A DNA stretch of 64,000 nucleotides from Chloroflexota bacterium. GTDB taxonomy: Bacteria; Chloroflexota; Dehalococcoidia; Lucifugimonadales; QGNO01. Each line of letters opens with the position of its first letter. Position 1 is the first letter of the stretch. The notes beneath the pieces were generated by a model. The model was not told the origin of the DNA and searched no databases. It saw nothing but the letters and a program-made list of their open reading frames with translations. The translations under genes and the position numbers were made by a program. The DNA is taken from NCBI GenBank assembly GCA_003228195.2, contig QGNO01000002.1, forward strand, positions 1 to 64,000, written 5' to 3'. Positions 18,614 through 27,966 of this stretch are shown in pieces.

Positions 18614-19451
18614 GCCCAAAGGTCAAGTAGCACTTATTACAGGCGCCGGGAGAGGCCTCGGATGGGGTATCGCAAAAGCATTCGCTTCAACGGGGGCCAA
18701 AGTCTGCGCAACCGATATTAATCTTGATGAGTTACAGATGGGAACTAAAGAAATATCGAATTGTGGCGGCACCGTAATGTCCTGTCACTTAGACGTTGCT
18801 GACGCAAAGGAATTTAACCAAGTAGTAACCAACATTGTTGATAAGTGGGGCAGACTAGATGTTCTGGTACACACAGCTGCTGTGATGCCTCTAATAAGCT
18901 TCGAAAACACTTCGTACGAAACGTGGTGGTGGGAACTTAACATAAGCTTAGGTGGATTATTTAACGGGGCAAAAGCCAGTTGGGAAATAATGAAAAGCCA
19001 AGGCAGAGGGCATATTATCGGAGTCGCTAGCGGAGCAAGCTACAGAGGTCACATAAACGAGATAGCGTACTGCGTCGGCAAACATGGGCAGGAAGGTTTC
19101 ATCAAATCCTTGGCCTCAGAAGCCGGCAACCACAATATAGCCGTGAACACTATCTCCCCTGGTAAATCGATCAAACCGACTGGCATTACCCGTCAAGCAG
19201 TCACAGATATGTCAAAGGATATAACCACTGGATGGACTGATCCTGCCAATCTTGGGAGAGCATTCGTGTGGCTATCTAATCAGGAACCTACTCAATATAA
19301 CGGGCTTAGTTTCAGCGCTGGTAGCTTAGTAGATACGATAGATTCAGAAGGTTGGGATTTTGACTTTACTCCCGAAAAAGTTACCCCAAGAGCAGAAGAT
19401 ATGATTACTAGGCTGGAGTGGCAGAATCAGCAAAACAAAGCAGGTATATAA
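18606..19451 (+). CDS. Short-chain dehydrogenase/reductase (SDR)
   Basis: A 281-residue classical SDR. The nucleotide-binding motif is ALITGAGRGLGWGIA, followed by VCATDIN (an aspartate that favours NAD), and DVLVHTAAVMPL in place of NNAG. The active-site region GVASGASYRGHINEIAYCVGKHG gives serine, tyrosine and lysine in YCVGK spacing. It oxidises or reduces an unknown alcohol or ketone. There is no Shine-Dalgarno; the start codon is inside an inverted repeat, so a leaderless message is possible. The stop codon directly abuts the next ATG, implying tight co-translation with the isochorismatase-like gene. Confidence 0.85.
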   Translation: MSLPKGQVALITGAGRGLGWGIAKAFASTGAKVCATDINLDELQMGTKEISNCGGTVMSCHLDVADAKEFNQVVTNIVDKWGRLDVLVHTAAVMPLISFENTSYETWWWELNISLGGLFNGAKASWEIMKSQGRGHIIGVASGASYRGHINEIAYCVGKHGQEGFIKSLASEAGNHNIAVNTISPGKSIKPTGITRQAVTDMSKDITTGWTDPANLGRAFVWLSNQEPTQYNGLSFSAGSLVDTIDSEGWDFDFTPEKVTPRAEDMITRLEWQNQQNKAGI

Positions 19452-20141
19452 ATGGTACTTAGACATCCACTTACACTAATAACAAAAGAAACTAGACCTC
19501 TCCATATCAAATCTGATAACACCTGCCTACTGTTGCAGGATCTACACTCGCCTTTTTCTGATCCGAAGTCTGGATGGATAGCCACTCGTGTACGAAAAAA
19601 AATTTTATCAGCCGAATTTAGTGAGTACTTCGATCTCCTGGAGCTGATAACAAAGAACATACCTCAAGTATTAAAAGCATGCCGTGAAAAAGGACTTCAA
19701 GTAGCATTCAGCAGCCTAGGCTACAGAAACGATCAGGTTTCTGATCTTCAACAAGCAACTGGCTGGTCGTGGGACCTTGACGGGAAAGATGGCATCTACC
19801 CAATTTCTTGGCGCCCAATTAATAACGAACCCATTTTCTCAAAGCCTGGTTGGAGTGCTACGTCGAATCCAGAGTTTTTGAAATTCCTTGATGAAAACGG
19901 GATTACAAACGTCCTGATTATCGGGTGTATGTTGGATTACGGTATCAGCCAAACCAGTCTTGATCTTTCCGACATGGGAATAAGTAGTCTATTGGTGGCT
20001 GATGCAGTCGCTGCTTTGACCAGAACAAGCCAAGACTATGTAAGCGGGAATATAGCGCACGGGTTGATAAAACTTAGGACTACAGCTGAGGTTCTGGGAA
20101 TACTGGAGCGCTTGGGCATGGAAAACGAAGTATTGGTCTAA
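19452..20141 (+). CDS. Isochorismatase-like cysteine hydrolase
   Basis: A 229-residue member of the isochorismatase/N-carbamoyl hydrolase fold. The catalytic triad is visible: D30 in LLQDLHSPF, K131 in FSKPGWSA and C159 in IIGCMLDYG. Many catabolic members hydrolyse carbamoyl or ureido groups or small amides, which fits a pathway that follows a cyclic amidohydrolase. The region between residues 40 and 100 is more divergent than in well-studied members. It starts on the base after the SDR stop codon, and the phosphotriesterase-like gene follows 17 bases later, making a three-gene operon. Confidence 0.78.
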   Translation: MVLRHPLTLITKETRPLHIKSDNTCLLLQDLHSPFSDPKSGWIATRVRKKILSAEFSEYFDLLELITKNIPQVLKACREKGLQVAFSSLGYRNDQVSDLQQATGWSWDLDGKDGIYPISWRPINNEPIFSKPGWSATSNPEFLKFLDENGITNVLIIGCMLDYGISQTSLDLSDMGISSLLVADAVAALTRTSQDYVSGNIAHGLIKLRTTAEVLGILERLGMENEVLV

Positions 20142-20158
20142 TTTTTGAGGATGTAGTG

Positions 20159-21121
20159 ATGATACAAACTGTCCTAGGGGAAATATCAGAGCAACAGCTG
20201 GGTGTATGTCTCCCACACGAACATATCTGGTGCGATCAAAGATTGGGACCAAGAGTTGATCTTTTAGGGACAACCCGATCTGAAAGCACGTATATGCGAC
20301 TTGATGACTTCGGCGTGATGGTAGCTGAATTGAAAGCATATAAAAATGCGGGCGGCCATTCAATGATAGACGTAACGTGCGATGGATGGGGACGGGATTT
20401 GGATACGCTATCAAAACTTTCTGAAGCTAGCGAAGTTCATATAATTGCAACTGCAGGATATTACATAGAACCCCACATACCCAAATTCGTCCACGAGTGG
20501 CCAATCGAAAAACTCGCAGATCATATAACAAATGAGGTGGAACAAGGTGTAGGCAAAAGCCAACGTCGATGCGGAATCTTTAAGTCCGCCATTCACAGAG
20601 CCAAAGTAGAAGGTATCGAATTGAAGGTGCTAAAGGCTGTGGCAATAGCTCAGAAACGAACGGGGGCCGTTATAACTACACATACGACTGGCAATCGCCG
20701 AATGGAAATACCTGGCGGTGTAGCAGGCGTTCAGCAACTCGAAATATTGAAATCCGAAGGAGTTGATCCTTCCAGGTTAATTGTCGGCCACGTCGATGAA
20801 AGACCCGATATTGATGTCTTGTCCTGGCTGGCAGATGAGGGATGCTTCATTCAATTCGATGTCATAGGTAAAGAGCACTTCTTGTTAGATCAAACACGTG
20901 CGGAATTACTTTTTGAGCTAATCCGAAGGGGACATTTGAACAGTTTACTACTGTCACAAGATACAAGCCGAAAGAGATGGCTTAGGGATGGTGGCCATTC
21001 GGGATATTGCTACATTTTCGAGAATTTTTCTCATCGATTGAAATCGGTAGGTATATCAAAAGCAGAAATTGAAGTAATGATGATAACAAACCCAGCCCGA
21101 GCATTAAGTATCGCTAATTAG
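20159..21121 (+). CDS. Phosphotriesterase-family metallohydrolase
   Basis: A 320-residue phosphotriesterase-related (PHP/PTER) TIM-barrel enzyme; family members hydrolyse lactones, phosphotriesters or N-acyl amides. Metal ligands visible are HxH in LPHEHIWCD, a candidate carboxylated lysine in CGIFKSAIH, histidines in TTHTTGNRR and IVGHVDERPD, and the aspartate in SQDTSRKRW. GAGG at 20147-20150 is eight bases before the ATG at 20159; an adjacent GTG at 20156 is an alternative. Last gene of the SDR operon; lactone or amide opening is a reasonable guess for its role. Confidence 0.82.
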   Translation: MIQTVLGEISEQQLGVCLPHEHIWCDQRLGPRVDLLGTTRSESTYMRLDDFGVMVAELKAYKNAGGHSMIDVTCDGWGRDLDTLSKLSEASEVHIIATAGYYIEPHIPKFVHEWPIEKLADHITNEVEQGVGKSQRRCGIFKSAIHRAKVEGIELKVLKAVAIAQKRTGAVITTHTTGNRRMEIPGGVAGVQQLEILKSEGVDPSRLIVGHVDERPDIDVLSWLADEGCFIQFDVIGKEHFLLDQTRAELLFELIRRGHLNSLLLSQDTSRKRWLRDGGHSGYCYIFENFSHRLKSVGISKAEIEVMMITNPARALSIAN

Positions 21122-21145
21122 CTATACCTACATAAATCGTGAATG

Positions 21146-22423
21146 TCAAAGCCGGCGCATCTGCTTAGCGACAATAACCCAACCAACGGTCAAAATAAAT
21201 CCAGCTACAGCCACCACTCCAACAGCATCACTCGGCCCCAAGCTCTCCGCTAAAACTCCCAATAATATGCCTCCAATCGGCTCAGCCCCTATAGCCAAAC
21301 TCAAAATCCCCATAGCCCTGCCCCTCATTTCTTCTTTAGCAGACAAAAGAATCAGCGTAGCCTGCATAGCCCCAAACGCAGAGGTGCTCACACCGGCCAA
21401 AATAAGCAATACTAAGGAAAGTGGGTAACTTCGAGAAAATGAGAAAATTATAAGCAGGGCAAGCGAAATGAGTGTGCCGGCGGAGTAGTACGCAGATTTA
21501 CTTCGAATGTTTCTCTTTGCGGCTATAAATATCGACCCGAATAAAGATCCTATCCCAGAGGCACCACCCAGAAAACCCATGGCGGCTGGATCAACGAACA
21601 AAACTTTTTCTGCGAACACTGGAATCATGGGTTTGAAAGAAAAGAATGCAACATTCATCAAAACCGTGATTCCCAACACCCCTACTATCGCCCGATTACT
21701 TATTACTTCGCGAAAACCCTCCGCAACAAATCTATACGACCGTCTTAAGGCAAAAGAGTTGTGTATTTGCGCCCATTCAAGTCTAATTCTAATGAGAAAA
21801 AATATCGCAACCAAATACAACGATGCAATTAGCATGTAAATGAATGCAACATTGTAAAAGTGATCCTCGCTAAGAACTTGGAGCAGGATACCTGCTATAA
21901 CAGGGCCCAATAGCCCCCCTATGGTCATGTTCAAATTGTCTAGCGAGACTGCAGTGGTTAATAGATCTTTCCCTACAATGTCGATAACCATGGTCCTGCG
22001 GGCTACCATATCTAGATTAAAAGATATGCCAATCAGAAAACTGATTCCGAACACAATTATCTCGTTAGCTAGACCCAGAAAAAGGAGTGTGCCTAAAAAG
22101 GCAAACATAACAAAGTCTATTATGAAAGCAACTAGAACTACTTTACGTCGGTCAAATGTATCTGCAACTAGCCCTGTAAAAATTCCCATGAACACTTGCG
22201 GAAGCAGGAAGGCCACCCCTGCCAACTGGGTAAGAAACACTGAATCAGTAAGTTTAAGTACCAAATAACCTGAAACTAGAACAGCCATCATCCGGGCTTG
22301 CATCGCACTGAACCCTACTCCCCACATAAGTCGGTAATTACGATTAGAAGCGACTAAAAATACTGGGCTTACGCCAGACTCTGTATCCAGTTGGTCTTTC
22401 GGTTTGGGGTTTTTCACATTCAT
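21146..22423 (-). CDS. MFS transporter (drug/siderophore exporter-like)
   Basis: A 425-residue MFS protein with about 12 membrane segments, beginning SNRNYRLMWGVGFSAMQARMM and carrying the loop GLVADTFDRRKVV between helices 2 and 3, as in the EntS/MFS_3 group of exporters. It follows the second OFA-type carrier by 16 bases on the same strand, so the two are probably co-transcribed. Pairing of an importer-like and an exporter-like carrier next to degradation genes could serve substrate uptake and product release; direction is not provable from the sequence. Confidence 0.78.
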   Translation of the reverse strand: MNVKNPKPKDQLDTESGVSPVFLVASNRNYRLMWGVGFSAMQARMMAVLVSGYLVLKLTDSVFLTQLAGVAFLLPQVFMGIFTGLVADTFDRRKVVLVAFIIDFVMFAFLGTLLFLGLANEIIVFGISFLIGISFNLDMVARRTMVIDIVGKDLLTTAVSLDNLNMTIGGLLGPVIAGILLQVLSEDHFYNVAFIYMLIASLYLVAIFFLIRIRLEWAQIHNSFALRRSYRFVAEGFREVISNRAIVGVLGITVLMNVAFFSFKPMIPVFAEKVLFVDPAAMGFLGGASGIGSLFGSIFIAAKRNIRSKSAYYSAGTLISLALLIIFSFSRSYPLSLVLLILAGVSTSAFGAMQATLILLSAKEEMRGRAMGILSLAIGAEPIGGILLGVLAESLGPSDAVGVVAVAGFILTVGWVIVAKQMRRL

Positions 22424-22439
22424 TTAACAAAAACAAATA

Positions 22440-23699
22440 TTAGGCAGAAGTTGTGGTTGTAACCCTTTGGGGAGGTGTAGCCAGCAGGGTTAGTCCACTC
22501 GCAATCAAATAAAGCAGAGACAGTATGAAGAATCCCATTGTGTAGTTCCCTTGTAAATCATAACCCACGGCAATCAGAACAGGCCCTACCGCCACGGATC
22601 CTGTTACGAGAGGGCTAACTGCTCCTCTAATAGATCCCACATTGGCCCTGCCGTAGTAATTGGCGAATGCCACCGCTGTTGTTACAGAATATCCACCTAT
22701 GCTCAAGCCATAAATAACTGCAAATACAAATAGCAGAGGACTATTTTCAACCGTCACCAACATTATTACCGACAAACCACATAGAAGAAATACGATTGAC
22801 ATCGCATATCTAACTTTGACTTTTTCCACTACGAATCCCCAGATGAGTCGCCCGGCAGATGCCATAACGGCATGCGTACTAAGAACTGCGGCTGCGGTGG
22901 TTGAAGAGAAACCTCTGTCAGTTATCAGGCTGAATTCATGCACTACTACCGAAGACACACATAAGCCGGCGACCGTAAGAGCCGCTGTCAAGAACCATAA
23001 AGTCTTGTCTCTCAATGCCTCCTTTAAATACCAAGACACCTCATCGTCAGATCGATTTTGGCTGTTCGCTTCACGTCTGTCACCGTCAGGCGTGAGTCCG
23101 ACATCTTCAGGGCTTCGAATCATCAATAGTGAAATCGGGAAAAGCAACATGAAGAAAATGGCAGCCATAAGAACCCATCCGCTCCTCCATCCAGATGTCG
23201 CAACCATGAAGGTAATCACTGGCGCCAAAACTGCTCCTGAAGCTGCACCTCCCATACTACCAATTGCTACAGCCCTTCCCCTGAGTCGCACAAACCATTT
23301 GACCACCGTAGACTGAGTTACAACTTCCCCTAGTGCCGCGCCTCCAAATATCCCAGCCACGGCGAATATTACATAAAACTGCCAAAGCTCAGTGACATTA
23401 CTAAGCAGTCCAGCTGCCACTCCTCCAACCAAAGCTGCCACAGCCATAATAGGGCGAGGCCCATATTTATCCACAATAAATCCGAAAATTGGCGCAATGA
23501 ATGAAGCTACCAGTGTGTTGATAGCAATTCCGGCAGTCAGAGCGGAACGCGTCCAACCCAAGTCATCAGACATTGGTTTTAAAAACACGCTAAACGTAAA
23601 TCCTTGAATACCACCGCTTGCAAAAGCCCCGAAAAAGGCTCCAGCAACTATAATCCAGCCATAGAAAAAAGGAGTTCTCTTAATAATTGTTGATAACAC
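22440..23699 (-). CDS. MFS transporter, OFA/monocarboxylate type
   Basis: A 419-residue carrier with about 12 membrane segments. It starts with GTG preceded by GGAG and has the OFA-type opening TPFFYGWIIVAGAFFGAFASGG, the FIVDKYGPRPIM loop, the central IRSPEDVGLTPDGD linker and a C-terminal LYLIASGLTLL helix. It is a paralogue of the carrier at 15095-16369. It is divergent from the amidohydrolase at 23842, with the promoter region between them, so it is a candidate importer for that cluster's substrate. Confidence 0.82.
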   Translation of the reverse strand: MLSTIIKRTPFFYGWIIVAGAFFGAFASGGIQGFTFSVFLKPMSDDLGWTRSALTAGIAINTLVASFIAPIFGFIVDKYGPRPIMAVAALVGGVAAGLLSNVTELWQFYVIFAVAGIFGGAALGEVVTQSTVVKWFVRLRGRAVAIGSMGGAASGAVLAPVITFMVATSGWRSGWVLMAAIFFMLLFPISLLMIRSPEDVGLTPDGDRREANSQNRSDDEVSWYLKEALRDKTLWFLTAALTVAGLCVSSVVVHEFSLITDRGFSSTTAAAVLSTHAVMASAGRLIWGFVVEKVKVRYAMSIVFLLCGLSVIMLVTVENSPLLFVFAVIYGLSIGGYSVTTAVAFANYYGRANVGSIRGAVSPLVTGSVAVGPVLIAVGYDLQGNYTMGFFILSLLYLIASGLTLLATPPQRVTTTTSA

Positions 23700-23783
23700 T
23701 CACTCCATAATACCCAATAGCTCCACCAAAATCATCGTATAGCGCAAAATTCATCTCGCCGTACAAAAATCTTTGGCGCCGTA

Positions 23784-23812
23784 TTGACAAGCTTACCGAA
23801 CCAACATAGGTT
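23784..23812 (+). promoter_or_regulatory. Promoter for the second amidohydrolase cluster
   Basis: A consensus -35 TTGACA at 23784-23789 is followed after 17 bases by TAGGTT at 23807-23812, a weaker -10. Transcription would start near 23819, about 23 bases before the ATG at 23842. It lies in the divergent region shared with the MFS gene. Confidence 0.45.
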
Positions 23813-23841
23813 ACTTTAACTGAGTTAAAAGAAGGGAAAAT

Positions 23842-25329
23842 ATGGTGGCAAAAGAAAGCTCTGACGTACTGATATCGGGAGGCCTAGTTGTTACCGGAGA
23901 CGGTGTGACAAAGGCTGATATTCTGATTTCTGATGGAAAGATAAAGGAGCTTGCACAAGATCTTTCAAGCAAATCCGCCACACGTGTAATTGATGCCTCA
24001 GGGAATTACGTATTGCCAGGTGGATTAGATTCCCACGCACATCCCATATTTGCTGACAAAATGGACACCTACTCGATATGTGCAGCGTACGGTGGTGTTA
24101 CTACTGTGGTTCCGTTCATTGGCTCAGAGACATATAGACACGAAATATTTGACAATCATTGGGGAGTGAGAGACTACAACCCAGACATAGTTAGAGGGTT
24201 TATAGAATTCGGGGAGGAGTCCTCATTCACTGATTTCGCTATACATGGGCTTATAACAACAAGAGACACCGATGACATCGACAAGGTGATCCCTGACCTC
24301 ATCCGCCTTGGGGTGATATCTTTCAAAATGTTCATGACTTGGAATCCCCGGGGTGCATCTAGAGGGACAATACATGCAATACCGGATGAATTGATTATGC
24401 AGGTCATGGATCTCGCGGGGCGTGACGGTGGTATGGCAATGGTCCACGCCGAAAATGGCGTATGCAAGGCATACTTAGAACACAAGTTCCGATCAGAAGG
24501 AAAGGTCTCGATAGAAAATTATCTTCCGTCGGCACCCAACATCATAGAAGCAGAAGCAGTACATAGAGCTGCTACCATGGCAACGCTCGCCAACTGCGCC
24601 CTTTACCCTGTACACCTTAGCGCAAAAGAAGTGATCCCAATATTAAAACAAAACAAAGATGCGGGGCTTCCAATATATGGCGAAACCTGTCCACACTATC
24701 TCTCCCTTACTAACCAAGACTTTCTAAGAGAGGGGTACGTTCTCAAGGTTTCTCCACCATTAAGAGAAGATGAGGACAAAGAGGCCATGTGGAAAGGTCT
24801 GGCATCTGGGGTGTTGAGTGTGATAGGCAGTGACTATACAGGCTATACGCGAGCGTTAAAACTCACCGGCACTATGGACCAAGAAGCCGACGAGCCGATA
24901 TTAGGACAAGAAAACATTTTCGATATAGGAGCCGGATTAACGACCTTGGAATTTATGATGCCATTAGTTTGGACACATGGAATCAATACCGGTCGTATAA
25001 CGCTAACTAGGTTCGTTCAGTCGTTTTGCGAAAATCCAGCTAAACTCTTTGGTATCTATCCCCAAAAAGGAACTATCAAACTAGGATCAGACGCCGACAT
25101 AGTCATATGGGATCCAGCCAAAAAACACACCGTAGATGAAGAACATGGTAACAGCGATTTTTCCACTTTTAAGGGGATGGAGCTACTAGGAATGCCCATC
25201 ATTACAATGGTCCGCGGAAACATAATAATTGAAAACGGTAAACTAGTCGGAAAACCAGGAAAAGCTAAATACATACCTGGCAACACAAATACCACCGCCT
25301 ACGCCAATAAAAAGTACCAGATTGCCTAG
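23842..25329 (+). CDS. Second dihydropyrimidinase/allantoinase-like amidohydrolase
   Basis: A 495-residue cyclic amidohydrolase, paralogous to the one at 10368. The metal site is complete: H65 and H67 in DSHAHPIF, the carboxylated lysine K162 in ISFKMFMTW, histidine in VHAENGV, histidine in VHLSAKE, and aspartate in VIGSDYTGY. The start ATG is preceded by GAAGGGAAA. It heads a plus-strand run with an M28-like peptidase and two TPP-decarboxylase subunits. Ring-opening of a cyclic amide is expected; the partners suggest that the product is a peptide-like or amide-bearing acid that is then hydrolysed and decarboxylated, which is inference. Confidence 0.87.
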   Translation: MVAKESSDVLISGGLVVTGDGVTKADILISDGKIKELAQDLSSKSATRVIDASGNYVLPGGLDSHAHPIFADKMDTYSICAAYGGVTTVVPFIGSETYRHEIFDNHWGVRDYNPDIVRGFIEFGEESSFTDFAIHGLITTRDTDDIDKVIPDLIRLGVISFKMFMTWNPRGASRGTIHAIPDELIMQVMDLAGRDGGMAMVHAENGVCKAYLEHKFRSEGKVSIENYLPSAPNIIEAEAVHRAATMATLANCALYPVHLSAKEVIPILKQNKDAGLPIYGETCPHYLSLTNQDFLREGYVLKVSPPLREDEDKEAMWKGLASGVLSVIGSDYTGYTRALKLTGTMDQEADEPILGQENIFDIGAGLTTLEFMMPLVWTHGINTGRITLTRFVQSFCENPAKLFGIYPQKGTIKLGSDADIVIWDPAKKHTVDEEHGNSDFSTFKGMELLGMPIITMVRGNIIIENGKLVGKPGKAKYIPGNTNTTAYANKKYQIA

Positions 25330-25374
25330 ATTAGGCGTAATGGCGATTTAATACTGCTAATCAGGAGACAAACG

Positions 25375-27342
25375 ATGCATCGCAACAAATTGATTGACCT
25401 AATACGGGAAGAGCTTTCCGGCGACACGGCCCTTGAATCAGCCACACATATGACGCAATTTTACCGATCCCCAGGGTCATCAGGATACCACTTGGCAACA
25501 GACTACGTAGCGCAGCTATTTAGAAAAAACAATATGGATAAAGTTTGGGTAGAACGATACCCCCTAGATGGCGAAACTAAATTGCTGACTCAAACCATGC
25601 CATTGGCCTGGGAACCTCTCCATGCTGAACTGCGGATCGGAAATCAAAATGGTACCCTGCTAGTTTCTTATGAAACCTCACCGTCCTGTCTGCCTTGGTG
25701 GACTCCATCTACCCAAAAAGACGGTATCGCAGTAGACGTAATTGATGTTGGTGCCGGAGATCACCCGGATGACTTCGAGGATAAAAATGTAGCAGGCAAG
25801 GCAGTTCTGGTCAGGACTACAACCATACCTGGAAGCTTTGGGCAAGCGGTCAATCTCGCTACAGCATATGGAGCGATAGGGGTAATTACTGATACACTAC
25901 TCTACCCCACATCGCCTTTTAGGACGCGTGAATCCCTACCTGAGCCCGTCCAACTTCTCAGAATGCCTTCTGTGACACCCAAGATTTGGGCTATAGTAGT
26001 GAACCACCCTGCTGCGGAGCAGTTAGCTTCGATGGCAAGACATGGAGGCGCGAAAGTTTGGGTAAATATACAAGCAAAAACCTTTAAGGGAGAAGCCCAG
26101 AATCTCTTCGGAGACATCATTGGCACTGACAAATCGAATGAATTCATCCACCTTGTCTCACATTCCACCGCTGGTACCAAACCAGGGGCGAATTGCGCTT
26201 CCGGCCCCGCGTTGATGGCAGAAATCGGACGAGTAATAACCACCCTGATAGCTAATGGGCAAATTCCTCGACCCAAACGCACAATTAGATTTCAAGTGAA
26301 CGTGGAGGGCCATGGTACCAAACATTACATTGAGTCACATCCAAATGACGTAGATAAAACCATAGTCTCATTTGCACTAGACAGTGTCGGCCATGACCAA
26401 CACAAGAGTAAATCCGCACTGCTTTTCTATCGCTCGCCTGATTCAGTTCCTACTTTTATCAACGATTATTTCGTCTCCCTTATGGAGGAAACTCCCAAAG
26501 AGACTCGCTGGGTCTTCAGTAACGATAACGAGATTCCTTTCGTAAACTTTACTGATCTACCGTACACTCCGTGGAGTGACAACAGTTACTATCCCTCCTT
26601 AGGAAAAGCCTCCCCGCTCCTTATGTCTTGGCCTGATCTATATTTTCACACTGATCACCTAAGTGCGGACATGCTAGATCCAGCAGTCTTTACAAGATGC
26701 GGAATCACAACTACTTTAGCTGCTCTAGAGTTGGCCTACGCCGATTCCCAAGATGCTATAAATATCATGCAGGAAGTTACTGCCCGCAGCGAATTTAGAC
26801 TAAGTCGGATAGCTTTGAACAACGACGGCTCTGCAGTATACGTAAAGAAACGGCTTCTACATTTAGCCAATCGTGATCAGGAGGCTGTTGCATCAGCAAT
26901 GGTACTTTCTGACGAACCTAACTCAAACGGCAACTCAGATATAGAAGCGGTGATAACAAAACTACAAAATAGGATAAAAAAACGTCTGTCAGAGGTACTA
27001 AAGTGGCTACCAAATGTGACTCCAAATAAAGCCTTTGATGGTGGGAAAGTGATACCAACTAGGACCGTAAGACGGAACGGCCCAGGACTTGCTGGAACCA
27101 GCTATAGTGCCTTACTCCGTATATCTCAAGAAATGAATGCAAGGGATCGCAGGGTTCGTTACGACTCGCTGCGCATAATAGGAGACGAACTTTGGAATTT
27201 TACTGACGGTGAACGTAGCATCAATGAAATATCTGATGCCATAAGTGCTGAGTTTGATTTTGACTTGCACCCGCGACATATCCTCGAGTTATTTGAAGGA
27301 CTGGAACGAGAGAAATACGTAAAATTGGCTGCCCCCAAATGA
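25375..27342 (+). CDS. M28-like aminopeptidase with PA insert and PqqD/winged-helix-like C-terminus
   Basis: A 655-residue protein. Residues about 110-230 look like a protease-associated (PA) domain. The M28 zinc core follows: IHLVSHSTAG (H259, H263) then PGANCASGP (270-278), then VNVEGHGTKHYIE, then ALDSVGHD, and YFHTDHLSADMLD near residue 420. Compared with the common PGANDNASG motif, the central Asp-Asn pair is replaced by one cysteine. The last roughly 60 residues (from LWNFTDGERSINEISDAIS) resemble a PqqD-type or winged-helix domain. ATG with AGGAG upstream. It sits 45 bases after the amidohydrolase. It would cleave an amide or N-terminal residue if the metal site works; otherwise a binding role is possible. 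Confidence 0.72.
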   Translation: MHRNKLIDLIREELSGDTALESATHMTQFYRSPGSSGYHLATDYVAQLFRKNNMDKVWVERYPLDGETKLLTQTMPLAWEPLHAELRIGNQNGTLLVSYETSPSCLPWWTPSTQKDGIAVDVIDVGAGDHPDDFEDKNVAGKAVLVRTTTIPGSFGQAVNLATAYGAIGVITDTLLYPTSPFRTRESLPEPVQLLRMPSVTPKIWAIVVNHPAAEQLASMARHGGAKVWVNIQAKTFKGEAQNLFGDIIGTDKSNEFIHLVSHSTAGTKPGANCASGPALMAEIGRVITTLIANGQIPRPKRTIRFQVNVEGHGTKHYIESHPNDVDKTIVSFALDSVGHDQHKSKSALLFYRSPDSVPTFINDYFVSLMEETPKETRWVFSNDNEIPFVNFTDLPYTPWSDNSYYPSLGKASPLLMSWPDLYFHTDHLSADMLDPAVFTRCGITTTLAALELAYADSQDAINIMQEVTARSEFRLSRIALNNDGSAVYVKKRLLHLANRDQEAVASAMVLSDEPNSNGNSDIEAVITKLQNRIKKRLSEVLKWLPNVTPNKAFDGGKVIPTRTVRRNGPGLAGTSYSALLRISQEMNARDRRVRYDSLRIIGDELWNFTDGERSINEISDAISAEFDFDLHPRHILELFEGLEREKYVKLAAPK

Positions 27343-27400
27343 GAAACTTTCGATAAATCTGCTGATTAGCGGCAATTTCAAAAAATGGATAGGCCATAAT

Positions 27401-27919
27401 ATGACACAACAAAACGCTCAACTTAGCCCAGAAACGATCCTAGCCGAGTTTAACAAGAATGATGTTACACATGTGGTGACTCTTCCAGACAGTGAAACAA
27501 ACTGGCTCTATCTGCTTATGGATGCCGATCCCACTATAGCCATAATACCTGTAAGTCGCGAGGGTCAAGCGATGCCTACTGCAGCCGGACTTACTGTTGG
27601 CGGAAAGAAACCAGTCATACTCATTCAAAACACTGGCATGATGGAGTCTGGGGATTCCATTAGAGGATGGGGGCTAGGTCTAAACACGCCTGTCGTCCTA
27701 GTTATAGGATACCGAGGCTGGACAAGGCATGGTGGAAACCGCCCCTCCGATGTGGCAAATTTTACAGAACCTTTCTTGTTTACTCTTGGCATCAAGTATT
27801 TCCTCGTAGAAAACGATGAAGATTCAACGCGCATATCAATGGCATTTGAAGAAGCCGCTAGCACTAATCGCCCAGTCGCCGTTCTCATAGCTGACGAATA
27901 TCATGGATTCAACCGATAG
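27401..27919 (+). CDS. 2-oxoacid (sulfopyruvate/phosphonopyruvate-type) decarboxylase, alpha subunit
   Basis: A 172-residue protein matching the N-terminal Pyr domain of split TPP decarboxylases such as ComD. It has FNKNDVTHVVTLPDSETNW, the glutamate-bearing VSREGQAMPTAAGL that activates the TPP ring, and LIQNTGMMESGDSIRG. With the next gene it should form a heteromeric 2-oxoacid decarboxylase producing an aldehyde. In methanogens ComDE makes sulfoacetaldehyde; bacterial homologues act on phosphonopyruvate or other 2-oxo acids. The substrate here is not determined. It lies 58 bases after the M28-like gene. Confidence 0.8.
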   Translation: MTQQNAQLSPETILAEFNKNDVTHVVTLPDSETNWLYLLMDADPTIAIIPVSREGQAMPTAAGLTVGGKKPVILIQNTGMMESGDSIRGWGLGLNTPVVLVIGYRGWTRHGGNRPSDVANFTEPFLFTLGIKYFLVENDEDSTRISMAFEEAASTNRPVAVLIADEYHGFNR

Positions 27920-27966
27920 CATACCAACCTTAACAATTAGTAGGCTTTGTTAGGAGAATTACTTAA

